Shown here piece after piece: positions 36,203 to 45,668 of a stretch of 64,000 nucleotides of DNA (position 1 is the stretch's first letter; each line of letters starts with the position of its first letter). Under the pieces are notes generated by a model that was given only the letters and a program-made list of their open reading frames with translations, was not told the origin of the DNA and ran no database searches. Where the stretch lies: NCBI RefSeq assembly GCF_013408335.1, contig NZ_JACBZR010000003.1, positions 1 to 64,000 of the forward strand, written 5' to 3'. The DNA comes from Nocardioides panzhihuensis. Lineage in GTDB: Bacteria; Actinomycetota; Actinomycetes; Propionibacteriales; Nocardioidaceae. Made by a program: the position numbers and the translations under genes.

Positions 36203-37504
36203 TCATCGACGGGCCTCCGGGTCGCAGGTCGGGTGTGTGCGGGTGCCGTCGTCGATCGCGAGAGGTTGGCGGCAGATGAGGCAGGTTGGGGCGGGTGCGC
36301 AGTAGCGGGCCCAGGCGTCGGCGAACGCGGCACGCTGGTAGCCCTTGGCTTGTCCGGTGTCGAACCGGATCGTGTCGGATCGGATGTCGAAGTCGCGCAG
36401 CAGGAAACCGAGTTTCATCGCGGTCAGACCTTGCAGCGGGTTGGAGTAGGTCGCCCACGGTGCCTCGGGGTCGTCCTTGAGCCGGTCGAGCAGGACCGAG
36501 GTGGGCAGCGCTTCGGCGTCACCGAACGCGGTACGGCAGTCGGTCAGCAGTCGGGTTTGCAGGGTGGTCTGTGCGTTGGCGTCGCGGGTCTCGGTGAGGG
36601 TGACGCAGGCTTCGCGGCCGATCTCGGGCCAGTCGCCTCCGGCAAGGTCGGCGATCGCGAGCAGAGGTTCCCAGGTGTCGGCGGCGCGGTCCTCGACCGG
36701 CATGTCCGGGGTGGCGGTGCCGAGGTGGTCATGATGCGCGACCACCCACTGGTTCAGCCGCTTTCGGAGGTTGTCCAGCGCTGGACCATCACGGCGAGTC
36801 CGGTACGGCGCGACGGACTCACCAGGCGCGCGACGACGCATCCGGATAACGACGGCGCGGTCCTCGATGGTGTCCGGCATCGCACCGATCCCAGCGAGGG
36901 CGGCCATGGCGAATGTCTGGATGCGCTCGACGCTCGAGTTAGCGGCGTTGTAGCGCAGCGCGGGCCGGTTGCGCTGGTGTCCGGCGTTGAGCAGGCCGCG
37001 TAGGTCTTCGTTCTCGCCTGCCTTGGGTCCGAAGATGGTGTCGGCCTCGTCGAGCAGGATCGTGGGCGGGTTCTTCGTCTTCATCCCGATGGAGCGGTAA
37101 ACGGCGCTGGGTGAGGCGTTGACGGTGAGCAGCGGGTCATGGCAGGTCGCCTCGGCCAGGTCGAGCAGCCGCGACTTGCCGCATCGTTTCTCCGGGGCAC
37201 GGATCACCAGGCGGGGCGCGTGGGCCCACACGGGTACGGCGTGGGTGGCGGCGATCCAGAGAACGACCCCGGTCATGGCGTGAGCATCGGGGAGGATGAC
37301 GTACTTCCCGATCGCATCGCGAACCTCGTTGAGCAGCAGCTCTCCCGCGTTGGGCGCGAAGTCGGCCGGGGTGAGCCTTTCCTCACCCGGGCTGACCGTG
37401 ACGTTCTCGGCGGTGGTGGTGTCGTCGGCCATGGGTTGTTCCTCCGGGTTGGGTTCCGAGTTGGGCGTTGTCTGGTCGTCTCGTTGGTCGAAGGCGTGGG
37501 TCAT
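36203..37504 (-). CDS. DUF3631 ATPase, master copy of element II (array copy 11)
   Basis: Identical 433-residue product. This copy is coupled by ATGA to the only complete prim-pol gene of element II (37501-38529). Confidence 0.9.
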   Translation of the reverse strand: MTHAFDQRDDQTTPNSEPNPEEQPMADDTTTAENVTVSPGEERLTPADFAPNAGELLLNEVRDAIGKYVILPDAHAMTGVVLWIAATHAVPVWAHAPRLVIRAPEKRCGKSRLLDLAEATCHDPLLTVNASPSAVYRSIGMKTKNPPTILLDEADTIFGPKAGENEDLRGLLNAGHQRNRPALRYNAANSSVERIQTFAMAALAGIGAMPDTIEDRAVVIRMRRRAPGESVAPYRTRRDGPALDNLRKRLNQWVVAHHDHLGTATPDMPVEDRAADTWEPLLAIADLAGGDWPEIGREACVTLTETRDANAQTTLQTRLLTDCRTAFGDAEALPTSVLLDRLKDDPEAPWATYSNPLQGLTAMKLGFLLRDFDIRSDTIRFDTGQAKGYQRAAFADAWARYCAPAPTCLICRQPLAIDDGTRTHPTCDPEARR

Positions 37505-38529
37505 GCGGCGCTCCGGGTCGCGGCGCGGCGGAAGCCGGACAGGATCGTGTTCTCGGCCTCGTAGGCGGTGTAGGCGCGAGCGGCGATGTGCCCAGCGGCA
37601 GCGACCAACAGCCGGTCGAGCGCGGAGTGTTCGGTGATCAGGTCGCGTGCAACCAACTTTCCGACTGTGGCGGCCGCGACGAAGAGCGCGGCGTTTCGGC
37701 CGCCCTTGGTCGCGTCCAGCAGACCCGCGACGCCGTTTGCGTGGTCGCCGTTGATCGCGATGTCGAAGACGCGGTTTACGTACGCGTCCGGGTCGCGCAG
37801 TGGCTCGCCGGACCCGATCGGCTGTAGTGGTCGGGCCTGTGTCCTAGAACCGTCCTGAGAGCGGTTCTGTGACGTGCGGGTGGCGGGTCGGCGGTCGTGG
37901 GTGAGGAGGTCGAGCAGGAACATCGGGAGCGGTGCGGCCGGGCGGTCGTCGATGATGTCGTACGCGCTAGCTCCGATGCTGGTTGGCGGTGCGGCGACGT
38001 ATCCGCCGTGGGCGCGGGTGTCGATCAACCAGCCGATCTTTCCGGCTGTGTTGCCGTAGGCCACATCGGCCGGCGCAGCGTAGTAGAGGTGGGTTCCTCC
38101 GGAGACGGTGCGCACGGTGTAGGTCGGGGTGATGGTGCCGCCGTGGACTCCGGCGAGGTGGTCGAGCACGTCGGCGCCAGTGGTGATCTCGAACGACTTC
38201 CACGGTTCGGGGATCTCGGTTCCGGGCTTGTGGGTGTCGAGGTCGACCACGACCAGGCGGGAGGGCCCACAGGCGATCCCGACTCCGTAGGCGGGGTTGC
38301 TGGACCATGCTTTGGTGATCTTGTCGGCGCGGATGGTGGCGCGTTGCTCCCACCCGGCGTGAGTGGTGCGGCACCCCGGGGCGGTGCCATCGCAGTCGGT
38401 GGCACGGTGGTTCGGCGTAGCGGGCCGCTTGGAGCCGGGCAGCAGGGGGAAGACTCGCCAGCCACGGGCGGCGTAGTCCAGAGCGGTCGTGAGGCTGTCG
38501 GTCAGGGTGTCAGGCTGCTGCTGCATCAT
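37501..38529 (-). CDS. Bifunctional DNA primase/polymerase (element II)
   Basis: Product identical to that of 5560-6588, with all prim-pol motifs. The ten 3' remnants of the array derive from this gene or its ancestor. Confidence 0.9.
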   Translation of the reverse strand: MMQQQPDTLTDSLTTALDYAARGWRVFPLLPGSKRPATPNHRATDCDGTAPGCRTTHAGWEQRATIRADKITKAWSSNPAYGVGIACGPSRLVVVDLDTHKPGTEIPEPWKSFEITTGADVLDHLAGVHGGTITPTYTVRTVSGGTHLYYAAPADVAYGNTAGKIGWLIDTRAHGGYVAAPPTSIGASAYDIIDDRPAAPLPMFLLDLLTHDRRPATRTSQNRSQDGSRTQARPLQPIGSGEPLRDPDAYVNRVFDIAINGDHANGVAGLLDATKGGRNAALFVAAATVGKLVARDLITEHSALDRLLVAAAGHIAARAYTAYEAENTILSGFRRAATRSAA

Positions 38530-38803
38530 CGATCTGTCCTTCCTCGGATTCGTGCTGGTCGTGGTGCTGGTCTGGTTCGTGGCGGTCGGGTCGGGCGAGG
38601 GCGACCATGAAGCCCTTCAAGGTCGGTCGCGGGTGCTCGGCGGCGTACTCGGCGAGTTCGGTCGGATAGCCCAGGGATTCGGCCTCAGCGGCGAGGAACC
38701 AGGCGTGCGAGGCGTTGTGAAACTCGCTGGTGATCAGGTCGCGCCACCAGTGGCGGCGACGCTGCACATAGCGGCGGCGCGGACGGCGGGGAGGGCGGCT
38801 CAT
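38510..38803 (-). CDS. Hypothetical protein, Arg-rich N-terminus (element II)
   Basis: Same 97-residue product and overlaps as the gene at 6569-6862. Confidence 0.73.
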   Translation of the reverse strand: MSRPPRRPRRRYVQRRRHWWRDLITSEFHNASHAWFLAAEAESLGYPTELAEYAAEHPRPTLKGFMVALARPDRHEPDQHHDQHESEEGQIDDAAAA

Positions 38804-39834
38804 CAGGCACCCGCAGCCCTGCTATTGGTCCAGCGGTAGACGGTCCGGTCGGAGACGTCGAGCAGCCCGGCGACCTCGGGCACGGGCAGCCCGTACGCGC
38901 GCAGCTCGACCGCAGCGCACGCGGCGTGGACCTGGTCGCCGTCCTCGTCGTTCAGCGGCTCATCGCAGATGGCGCACTGGTCGATGTGGTCCTCGTTGTG
39001 GTGCGCGTCGTCGTGGGTGTCAGGGATGACAGTCAGGGTCGGCGCGACACTGACAGCCGGGGTGACAGCGGAGCCGGGAGCAGTGATCTCGTGAGGGTGG
39101 TTGTCAGGGTCGGTGTCACCCGCGGTGTCAGCCCTGGTGTCAGGGGTTGTGTCAGGGGTGAGGGTCGCCTGACGGCCGATCAGCTTGCCGTAGGCGATCG
39201 CCCCGGCCGCGTGCTTCTCGGCGGACCTGGTCAGCCGGGACGCGGCGCGGTTCTCGGCGCGCTCGACGGTCACCTTGATCTCGGCCAGAGCACGGGTACG
39301 TGCGGCCAGCCGCGCCGACTCGCCGTAGCCGGTGATGGTCTCCATGTGGGCGGCGTGACGAGCCTCGATCACGGCCAGGGCTCGCTGGTCGCGGATCTCT
39401 GCCGTGCGGGACCGGATGATCGCGGCAGTCTCCGGGGAGACGGTGACCTGGTCGCGGATCCCGTCAGCGACCAGCAGCAGCGCAGCCAGCGCCGGAATCG
39501 CCGACCAAGGGCCCATGTGCCCGACAGCAGCGAGCAGGACCGTCGAGGCGGCCACAGCAACCGCCGTGGCGGCACCGAAGCCGTAGGCGGCGGCTCGCTG
39601 TCCGGACTTGTAGGCACCGATCGTGGTGTGACCCAGCGCAGCCCACACCACATCAGCGGCGAGAGCGACGGCTACACCGACAGCGGGCGCGGCAGAACCT
39701 GCGGCGGGGATCATCGCGGCGACCTGCGGCGCGATGGTCACAGCGACCTGGACGAAGCCAACGAAGGTCATTCCGTAGCCGACACCAGCGAGGCCAGAGG
39801 GCCGTTTCTTGGTGGTGGTGGTGTGCGCGTTCAT
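38803..39834 (-). CDS. Membrane protein with zinc finger and HTH (element II)
   Basis: Same 343-residue product as at 6862-7893. Confidence 0.8.
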   Translation of the reverse strand: MNAHTTTTKKRPSGLAGVGYGMTFVGFVQVAVTIAPQVAAMIPAAGSAAPAVGVAVALAADVVWAALGHTTIGAYKSGQRAAAYGFGAATAVAVAASTVLLAAVGHMGPWSAIPALAALLLVADGIRDQVTVSPETAAIIRSRTAEIRDQRALAVIEARHAAHMETITGYGESARLAARTRALAEIKVTVERAENRAASRLTRSAEKHAAGAIAYGKLIGRQATLTPDTTPDTRADTAGDTDPDNHPHEITAPGSAVTPAVSVAPTLTVIPDTHDDAHHNEDHIDQCAICDEPLNDEDGDQVHAACAAVELRAYGLPVPEVAGLLDVSDRTVYRWTNSRAAGA

Positions 39835-40113
39835 GGCGGTGAGTTCTCCTGTTTCGGACTGTTTCGGGCATGGGTGAGGTAGGGACTTGGGCCAGCGAGA
39901 CGTTTCTGGAGGGTTTCTCCGCTACCGGGTGGAGGTGTTGGGCGAGGTGGGTAGCGGTAGCGGGCGGGAGGAGGGGTCGGATCGGCCCGGATCCAGGGTT
40001 CGAACGGGTGCGCGAAGTGGAGGGCTACTCCGCTACGTCGCTGGTCAGGTAGCAGTTTCGGTAGTAGCAGGGGTGCTACGGGTAGCAGCCGCTACGGCTA
40101 CCGATTCCGGGGT
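39835..40113. promoter_or_regulatory. Candidate transfer locus (element II)
   Basis: Same GTAGC/GCTAC-rich 279-bp gap as at 7894-8172. Confidence 0.5.
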
Positions 40114-42375
40114 TCAGACGGGTGCAAGGACACCTCCGATCGGGTTGTCGGGGTCGTCGGTGTCGGTGTGGCCGAGTGTGTCGGTCAGGTCGCGGCGGAC
40201 CAGACCGCGTTTGTTGGTCTGCTTGCCGTCGATGACCTTCTTGACCTGGACGGTGCGGATCCCGTGGGGTTTGACGGCAGCGGTGACCTGCTCCCCGGTC
40301 CACCCGCCATAGAGCGACCCGTTGTGCTCGGCGAGGCGGGCGGCGAGTTCGTCGCACCAGACCTTCCCGTTGCTCCACTCCGGGTCGTGCTCGGGCCAGA
40401 CCGCGAGGAGGTGGTCCAGGATGGATCCGGTGTCGTCGTCGGGCAGGATCTCCCCGGCCGCCATTCCGGTCAGGCGGCCAGCGGCCAACCGCGCAGCACG
40501 GGCACGGGCACAGATGACCTCGGCGGCGGGCGCGTCCACGAAGGAGGACCGGACGATGACCGGGTCGTCACCCTCACCGACGAGGTAGGCGATACCGAGG
40601 TCTTTACGACCGAAGGTGGTCGCGCGGATGCCGGACTTGTACATCGAGGTCCCCAGGACCATGTCGTTCTCGACCTGTCCCATGACCTTGAGGCACAGCC
40701 GCAGGACCGCGTTCGCGGAGATGCCGGTCGGGATGGACTTGGCGTCGGGGCGCTGGGTGGCCAGCCAGACCATGATCCCGACCGCGGGTCCGCGCTTGAC
40801 CAGGTCGGTGACGATCTCGGCGATCTCGGCCCCGTGGGTGGGGTGCTCGAACATCTTCTGTGTCTCGTCAAAGGCCCAGAAGATCGGGTGCAGTTTGAGG
40901 GACTTCTCCGAGGCGAGAGCGTCGGTGACCTTGGACTCGGGGCACACCTCCCGGGGCAGGGTCTTGATGGCCTTGTAGCGGCGGCGCATCTCGATCGCCC
41001 CTTCCCGCAGGTCGCGGACGAGGTAGTCGATGTCTTCGGGGTCGTCCCCGGACCGGTTGGCGTGGGCGACGTCATCGAGCATCCCGAGGTCGGATCCGCC
41101 CTTGAGGTTGTAGGTGTGCAGCTCGACGCGCGGGTCCAGCGCGGCAGCGAGGCAGAGCAGGCGCAGGGTGAACGTCTTACCCATGCGCGGCAGGGCACCG
41201 ATAAGACCGGTCGCGAACATCAGGGTCACGACCACGGGGCGGCCACGCTGGTCGACACCGATCGGGATCGGCTCGAACACGTTGACCTTCCCGGAGGTGG
41301 CCAGCGGCCAGGGCGCGGGCTTGGACTGGGCCAGGGACTTGTCGGCGACGTAGAGGACCAGGCGGCCGACGTGGACCTCGGGGTCGGTCTCGGGCCACAC
41401 CTTCCCCAGGGAGCGACGCAGACCCGAAGCGAGACGGTCGCGCTGCTCGATCACCTCCGAGGCAGTCACCCCGGGCGGGAGGTCGAGTTCGGCACGGAAC
41501 CCAGCACCGTCACGCATGATCGGCGAGACGAACGCGATCGCCTTCGCACCCTCCTTAGCCATGGCCTGGTTCAGCCGCGCCAGACCCAGCGAACCGAGCG
41601 CGTTGAGGATCAGGTCCGAGGTAAGCCGCGGCTCCTTGGCCGTGTCCACGGCACGGCCGGTGATCGGCTTGTCCGGGTTGCGACCGAGCAGGCCGAGACC
41701 AGCCAGAGCGGCCAAGCCGAGACCGAGCTGGACCATCAGGGAGTCGATCCCGTACACGACGTAGGCGGCGATGCCGGCCACGGTCAGGAGCATCAGGACC
41801 GCAAGGAAGACGCGCGCTTTGATCTGGCGGCGGTGGTCCTCCCTCAGCCGGAGATAGGCCCCGGCGTCGAGGGTGTTGCCGCGTACGGTCATCCGGTTCT
41901 CTTTGTCCTCGGCGTCGAAGATCCAGCCCCAGCACATAGCCATGACACGGCCCAGGCCGAGCGGGGACCGGGCGGCCAACTTCGCGTAGTACGTCGGCAG
42001 ACGCACCCCGTGATAGGTCGTGGTGTGGCCGTAGTGCTTCACCGCCCACGCAGCCGCCGACTTCGCCGACTCGCGGTCCTTGGCCCAGGCGGGCAGGATC
42101 TCCCGGCGCGGGGCAGCCTTGACCGTGCCGGACCGGTCGTCGCGAACGGCGAGGACCTGACCGTCAACGATCTCCGGAGTCGTCTCCGTGTCGTCCTCGG
42201 CGGCGGCGTCGGTGTTGTCGTGAGCGGCCTGAGCGCGCTCAGAGACGTTCTCGGCGATGGCCGGGGCAGCGTTGGTGCTCTCAGAGGCTTCAGGAGCGGC
42301 CTCACGGGCGCGGCGAGCCGCGTCGAGGTCGTAGACCCCGATCCCGTGGGCCTCTTGGTTCGGTGTGGTGGTCAT
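40114..42375 (-). CDS. FtsK/TraB-type DNA translocase (element II)
   Basis: Same 753-residue product as at 8173-10434, with Walker A, Walker B and both membrane helices intact. Confidence 0.93.
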   Translation of the reverse strand: MTTTPNQEAHGIGVYDLDAARRAREAAPEASESTNAAPAIAENVSERAQAAHDNTDAAAEDDTETTPEIVDGQVLAVRDDRSGTVKAAPRREILPAWAKDRESAKSAAAWAVKHYGHTTTYHGVRLPTYYAKLAARSPLGLGRVMAMCWGWIFDAEDKENRMTVRGNTLDAGAYLRLREDHRRQIKARVFLAVLMLLTVAGIAAYVVYGIDSLMVQLGLGLAALAGLGLLGRNPDKPITGRAVDTAKEPRLTSDLILNALGSLGLARLNQAMAKEGAKAIAFVSPIMRDGAGFRAELDLPPGVTASEVIEQRDRLASGLRRSLGKVWPETDPEVHVGRLVLYVADKSLAQSKPAPWPLATSGKVNVFEPIPIGVDQRGRPVVVTLMFATGLIGALPRMGKTFTLRLLCLAAALDPRVELHTYNLKGGSDLGMLDDVAHANRSGDDPEDIDYLVRDLREGAIEMRRRYKAIKTLPREVCPESKVTDALASEKSLKLHPIFWAFDETQKMFEHPTHGAEIAEIVTDLVKRGPAVGIMVWLATQRPDAKSIPTGISANAVLRLCLKVMGQVENDMVLGTSMYKSGIRATTFGRKDLGIAYLVGEGDDPVIVRSSFVDAPAAEVICARARAARLAAGRLTGMAAGEILPDDDTGSILDHLLAVWPEHDPEWSNGKVWCDELAARLAEHNGSLYGGWTGEQVTAAVKPHGIRTVQVKKVIDGKQTNKRGLVRRDLTDTLGHTDTDDPDNPIGGVLAPV

Positions 42376-42377
42376 GA

Positions 42378-42560
42378 TCAGGCTCCCTTCTCAGCAAGGC
42401 CAGCGGCCTTGGTCAGGTTTTTGGCCAGGGTCCGGGCGGCGGCGGGGGTGATGGTGTGGACGCCGACCTGGACATACGGCGTCCTCGCGGACGGGTCGAC
42501 GACGATGTCGGGGGTGTTGGGCCCCGACCTGATGACGGTGACCTTGGGGCGCTTGGGCAT
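42378..42560 (-). CDS. Small hypothetical protein (element II)
   Basis: Same 60-residue product as at 10437-10619. Confidence 0.7.
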   Translation of the reverse strand: MPKRPKVTVIRSGPNTPDIVVDPSARTPYVQVGVHTITPAAARTLAKNLTKAAGLAEKGA

Positions 42561-42775
42561 CAGAACCAGCCCTTCGCCACTGGGTTGGTGCGCTTGACCG
42601 GCTTCTTGTTCCGGTACGGGTCGGACGCTTTGCCGACCTTGGCCTTCTTGCCCGCGTGCGGGTCCTTGGAGCCGGGCAGCTTCTTCGCGACCTTCGCGCG
42701 GTGGGTCCGGGCGACGTGGCGTGCGGTGTCCTTGACGGTGCCGTGGCCGAACAGGCCGGTGTACTCGACAGCCAT
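42560..42775 (-). CDS. Small basic hypothetical protein (element II)
   Basis: Same 71-residue product as at 10619-10834. Confidence 0.68.
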   Translation of the reverse strand: MAVEYTGLFGHGTVKDTARHVARTHRAKVAKKLPGSKDPHAGKKAKVGKASDPYRNKKPVKRTNPVAKGWF

Positions 42776-42779
42776 GGCG

Positions 42780-42989
42780 TCACTTCACCCACTTGGGGAA
42801 CTTGTAGTTCTCGGCCATGTCGGCCTGCTTGAGGTAGACCTTGGCCAGGTCTTCGCAGGTCTTCGCGGCGGCAGGCTTGCCCTGCTCACGGAAGCGCGCG
42901 GCTCCCTTCTCGGCCATCTCAGCCTCGCGGCGGAACTTCGCAGCCTGTTTCTTGAAGTCGGCCCGGGCGGCTGCCTTGTTGATCTTCAT
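42780..42989 (-). CDS. Small helical hypothetical protein (element II)
   Basis: Same 69-residue product as at 10839-11048. Confidence 0.68.
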   Translation of the reverse strand: MKINKAAARADFKKQAAKFRREAEMAEKGAARFREQGKPAAAKTCEDLAKVYLKQADMAENYKFPKWVK

Positions 42990-43000
42990 GACTAGTTCCT

Positions 43001-43396
43001 TTACCTCTCGGTGGTGGTGTTGTCAGGCCAGGGGTAGGAGGCGCCAGCTGCACGCGCGGTCGCGGCGATCACCAGCCGCAACGCGGTGCGGTCCAAGCCG
43101 GGCAGGACCTCGTTGAGGCAGACCGTGCGGTCGTAGGAGGCCAGGGACAGCGCGATGTCCAGCAGGCGACGCTCACCCCCGGAGAGGTAGCCACCGTCCG
43201 CGCGGTCGGCGTCGATCCAGGCAGCGCCGGGCTCGACCCGGACCCACGACCCGTTCAGCAGGCGACCGCCCCAGGCACGGACCAGCAGCTCGACCGCAGC
43301 CTCGTCGGGAAGGGAGCCCTTCGCCCAGCGGCGCAGAGCGGCCGCGATCTCGGGCTTGGATGTCGGGATCTTCGCCAGGTTCTCAGGGGTGCTCAT
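43001..43396 (-). CDS. Hypothetical protein of the transfer operon (element II)
   Basis: Same 131-residue product and ATGA-coupled start as at 11060-11455. Confidence 0.72.
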   Translation of the reverse strand: MSTPENLAKIPTSKPEIAAALRRWAKGSLPDEAAVELLVRAWGGRLLNGSWVRVEPGAAWIDADRADGGYLSGGERRLLDIALSLASYDRTVCLNEVLPGLDRTALRLVIAATARAAGASYPWPDNTTTER

Positions 43397-43755
43397 GCTG
43401 CGGCCTCCGAGACGGTCCACACGCGCTCGGTGGTCGACATCTTCACGAACACCGTGGTCTCGCCACTGCCAGCAGGGACCCGACCGGACCAGTCGTGACG
43501 AATCAGCAGCCCGATCGCGTCAGCGACGTAGGCCCGGGCATCCTCGCTCAGGTAGAGCGCATCGGCGATCAGCTGTGCCGCGACAAGCCCAGCGGGCTCG
43601 ATCTCCAGCAGCACAGCGGGTCGACGCTCCGGGGCCCCATGAGCGAGACGAACGTCCGTCCCCGCGCTCACCTTGAAGCCGTGCACGTCCACGTTCGGGA
43701 CACACTCCAGGATGTTTGCGGCCCAGGTCAGATCCCACGACTTCGCGGTACTCAT
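43393..43755 (-). CDS. Hypothetical protein of the transfer operon (element II)
   Basis: Same 120-residue product as at 11452-11814. Confidence 0.72.
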   Translation of the reverse strand: MSTAKSWDLTWAANILECVPNVDVHGFKVSAGTDVRLAHGAPERRPAVLLEIEPAGLVAAQLIADALYLSEDARAYVADAIGLLIRHDWSGRVPAGSGETTVFVKMSTTERVWTVSEAAA

Positions 43756-43964
43756 CGGGCACCCCCGGCGATGTTCGAGGCGGCCGAGAGAGCCGACGTC
43801 ATCGCCGTCTCGATCCCGTCCAGGATCGGCGCGCCGATCGTGGTCGAGGCCAACGAGAGACCGAGGACCGCACCGAAGGCGAGGACACCCGGGTGGGTGC
43901 CGCCCCAGCGGACCATGAAGACAGCGACGATCAGGAAGATGATGAACAAAGGTGCGGTAACCAT
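43752..43964 (-). CDS. Small membrane protein (element II)
   Basis: Same 70-residue, two-helix product as at 11811-12023. Confidence 0.7.
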   Translation of the reverse strand: MVTAPLFIIFLIVAVFMVRWGGTHPGVLAFGAVLGLSLASTTIGAPILDGIETAMTSALSAASNIAGGAR

Positions 43965-43979
43965 GACTAGATATGCCTT

Positions 43980-44267
43980 TCAGGCGGCCTCGGCCGGGAC
44001 GGCCGGGCGAGGGTCGGTGATCGTGTAGACAGGCGCGGCCGAGATCGCCGCGTCGTGGTTGGCCTGCTGGACCAGCAGGTGCAGCAGTGCCGTCATCGCC
44101 CGGCGGTGGGCCCGCTTGGCGAGCGCGTCGGCCGGGTCAGCGAGCAGACGGCACTCGGCCTCGACCAGATCGACCTCAGCAGCGATCTGCGGCCACTCGG
44201 CTTCAATCGCGGCCAGGTCATCTCCGGTCGGCTCGTCTCGTGTGTTCGCGAAGTGGTCGGTGTGCAT
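43980..44267 (-). CDS. DUF6284-like small protein (element II)
   Basis: Same 95-residue product as at 12039-12326. Confidence 0.65.
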   Translation of the reverse strand: MHTDHFANTRDEPTGDDLAAIEAEWPQIAAEVDLVEAECRLLADPADALAKRAHRRAMTALLHLLVQQANHDAAISAAPVYTITDPRPAVPAEAA

Positions 44268-44337
44268 CGGGGTGGTTCCTTCCGGGTGATGAGCGGGTGT
44301 TGCTTGGTGGCCGGGCCGGGGCTGCCTCTGGGGCTCA

Positions 44338-44351
44338 CCCCGGGCCCGGGG
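44338..44351. promoter_or_regulatory. Perfect 14-bp GC palindrome (element II)
   Basis: CCCCGGGCCCGGGG, as at 12397-12410. Confidence 0.4.
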
Positions 44352-44359
44352 ATCGTGGG

Positions 44360-44623
44360 TCAGGCTCCGTACTTTCGGGAGCGGGCAACCTGACGACCGG
44401 CTTCGGTAAGGGCGAACAAGGCATCGCCGGACGGGAAGGACCGGACGCAGCGGATGAGGCCGCGCTCAGCGAGACCCGTGATGACGCGGTGGTGGTGCTT
44501 CCGGGTGGCGATCTGGCCACGGTTGACCGTGTCGGCGGTGTCCTTGCGGGTCTGCCAGGCGGCGTACATCGCGTCGAGGGTCTTGCCCTGGTTGGCGGTG
44601 ATGGTGGCGGTGGTCGTGATCAT
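44360..44623 (-). CDS. Small winged-helix-like protein (element II)
   Basis: Same 87-residue product as at 12419-12682. Confidence 0.7.
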   Translation of the reverse strand: MITTTATITANQGKTLDAMYAAWQTRKDTADTVNRGQIATRKHHHRVITGLAERGLIRCVRSFPSGDALFALTEAGRQVARSRKYGA

Positions 44624-44667
44624 CTTCATGCCCTTTCCGTGGCCTGGCAGCCGGGTGGCTGCCTGTG

Positions 44668-44783
44668 TTCTACCTAACAACGGAATGGCTCACCATGTCA
44701 ACTGTTAGGTAGAAGTTTCTGCGAGAAATTTCCGCTCGGGCTGGGGTCGTGCGACAGTTGTCAGCGAAACTGTTAGGTCAGAA
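44668..44783. promoter_or_regulatory. Divergent promoter with operator inverted repeat (element II)
   Basis: TTCTACCTAACA (44668-44679) and TGTTAGGTAGAA (44703-44714), plus a third half site at 44771-44778. Layout as at 12727-12842. Confidence 0.75.
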
Positions 44784-44822
44784 CGAGCACACTGAATGGC
44801 GAAGGTCGAACTAGGGAGACGC

Positions 44823-45668
44823 ATGACAGACGGGCCAATCGACGCACTGGCGGGTGCGAAGCAGCAGCGGATCGCACGCGACATTCAGAACCAGATCGAG
44901 GCGGGGGTCCTACGTGACGGCGAGGTCATGCCGTCGACCCGAACGCTCGCCGAGCAGACGGGTGCGAGCGTCTGGACGGTCAATGAGGCGATGAAGGCAC
45001 TCGCAGAGATGGGGCTGGTGGAGAACCAGTCGCGTTCGCGCCGGATCGTGCGATCTGCGCACCTCACGCCCAAGGTGAGCGAGGCGGCTCCCCGGGCTCT
45101 GCTGATCGGCGGCTACGCGGGTAGCGGCAAGACCGAGCTCGGGCGCATCCTCACCCGGCTGACGGGCTGGATGATCATCGACAAGGACACCATCACCCGC
45201 CCAGTTGTCGAGGTGGCTCTTGAGGCGTTGGGGGCTGAGTCGAGCGATCGGGAGTCGGAGACCTATTTGTCAAAGGTCCGGCCGCGTGAGTATGAGGCGC
45301 TGATGTCGACGGCGCACGAAAACACGGCATGCGGCGCTGGTGCCGTCGTCACGGCTCCCTTCTTGCGTGAGTTCAAGGACGCGTCGTGGCTCGCGCGCCA
45401 GCAGGCGCAGTTTGCGGACGACGGATTACCCATGACCGTCGTGTGGGTCACCTGTGACGCGGACACGATGCTGACCTATGTACGTCGTCGGGGTGCAGCT
45501 CGTGACGCGCACAAGCTGGCCACCTGGGACGCGTACATGGAGGCGATTGACCTCACGTTCCGTCCAGTCGTGGACCATCACGTCATCGACAATTCGACAT
45601 CTGCGGAGCCTCTTAAGGATCAGGCGGCGCGACTGATAGCAACGCTCGCCGAGGTGCCCGCGAAATGA
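44823..45668 (+). CDS. GntR-P-loop fusion regulator (element II)
   Basis: Same product and start choice as at 12882-13727 (alternative ATG at 44796). Confidence 0.82.
   Translation: MTDGPIDALAGAKQQRIARDIQNQIEAGVLRDGEVMPSTRTLAEQTGASVWTVNEAMKALAEMGLVENQSRSRRIVRSAHLTPKVSEAAPRALLIGGYAGSGKTELGRILTRLTGWMIIDKDTITRPVVEVALEALGAESSDRESETYLSKVRPREYEALMSTAHENTACGAGAVVTAPFLREFKDASWLARQQAQFADDGLPMTVVWVTCDADTMLTYVRRRGAARDAHKLATWDAYMEAIDLTFRPVVDHHVIDNSTSAEPLKDQAARLIATLAEVPAK

Larger units (their letters stand above)
15786..37873. repeat. Eleven-copy 2,008-bp tandem array (element II)
   Basis: Eleven units of exactly 2,008 bp. Each holds a DUF3631 gene, a 12-iteron cluster, the first 15 codons of xis and the last 122 codons of prim-pol. 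Ten junctions join prim-pol codon 220/221 to xis codon 15/16 at a TG(A/G)C microhomology. The junction base is A in eight and G in two (25824, 35864). The unit is a tandem duplication running from the prim-pol linker into xis; the full prim-pol gene remains only at the 37.5-38.5 kb end. The array lengthens the distance from prim-pol to xis by about 20 kb. Confidence 0.95.

Noticed and set aside
15786..37873. Insertion sequence or transposon as the cause of the array
   Set aside because: There is no transposase, no terminal inverted repeats and no target-site duplication at unit boundaries. The junctions are simple joins between two native genes.
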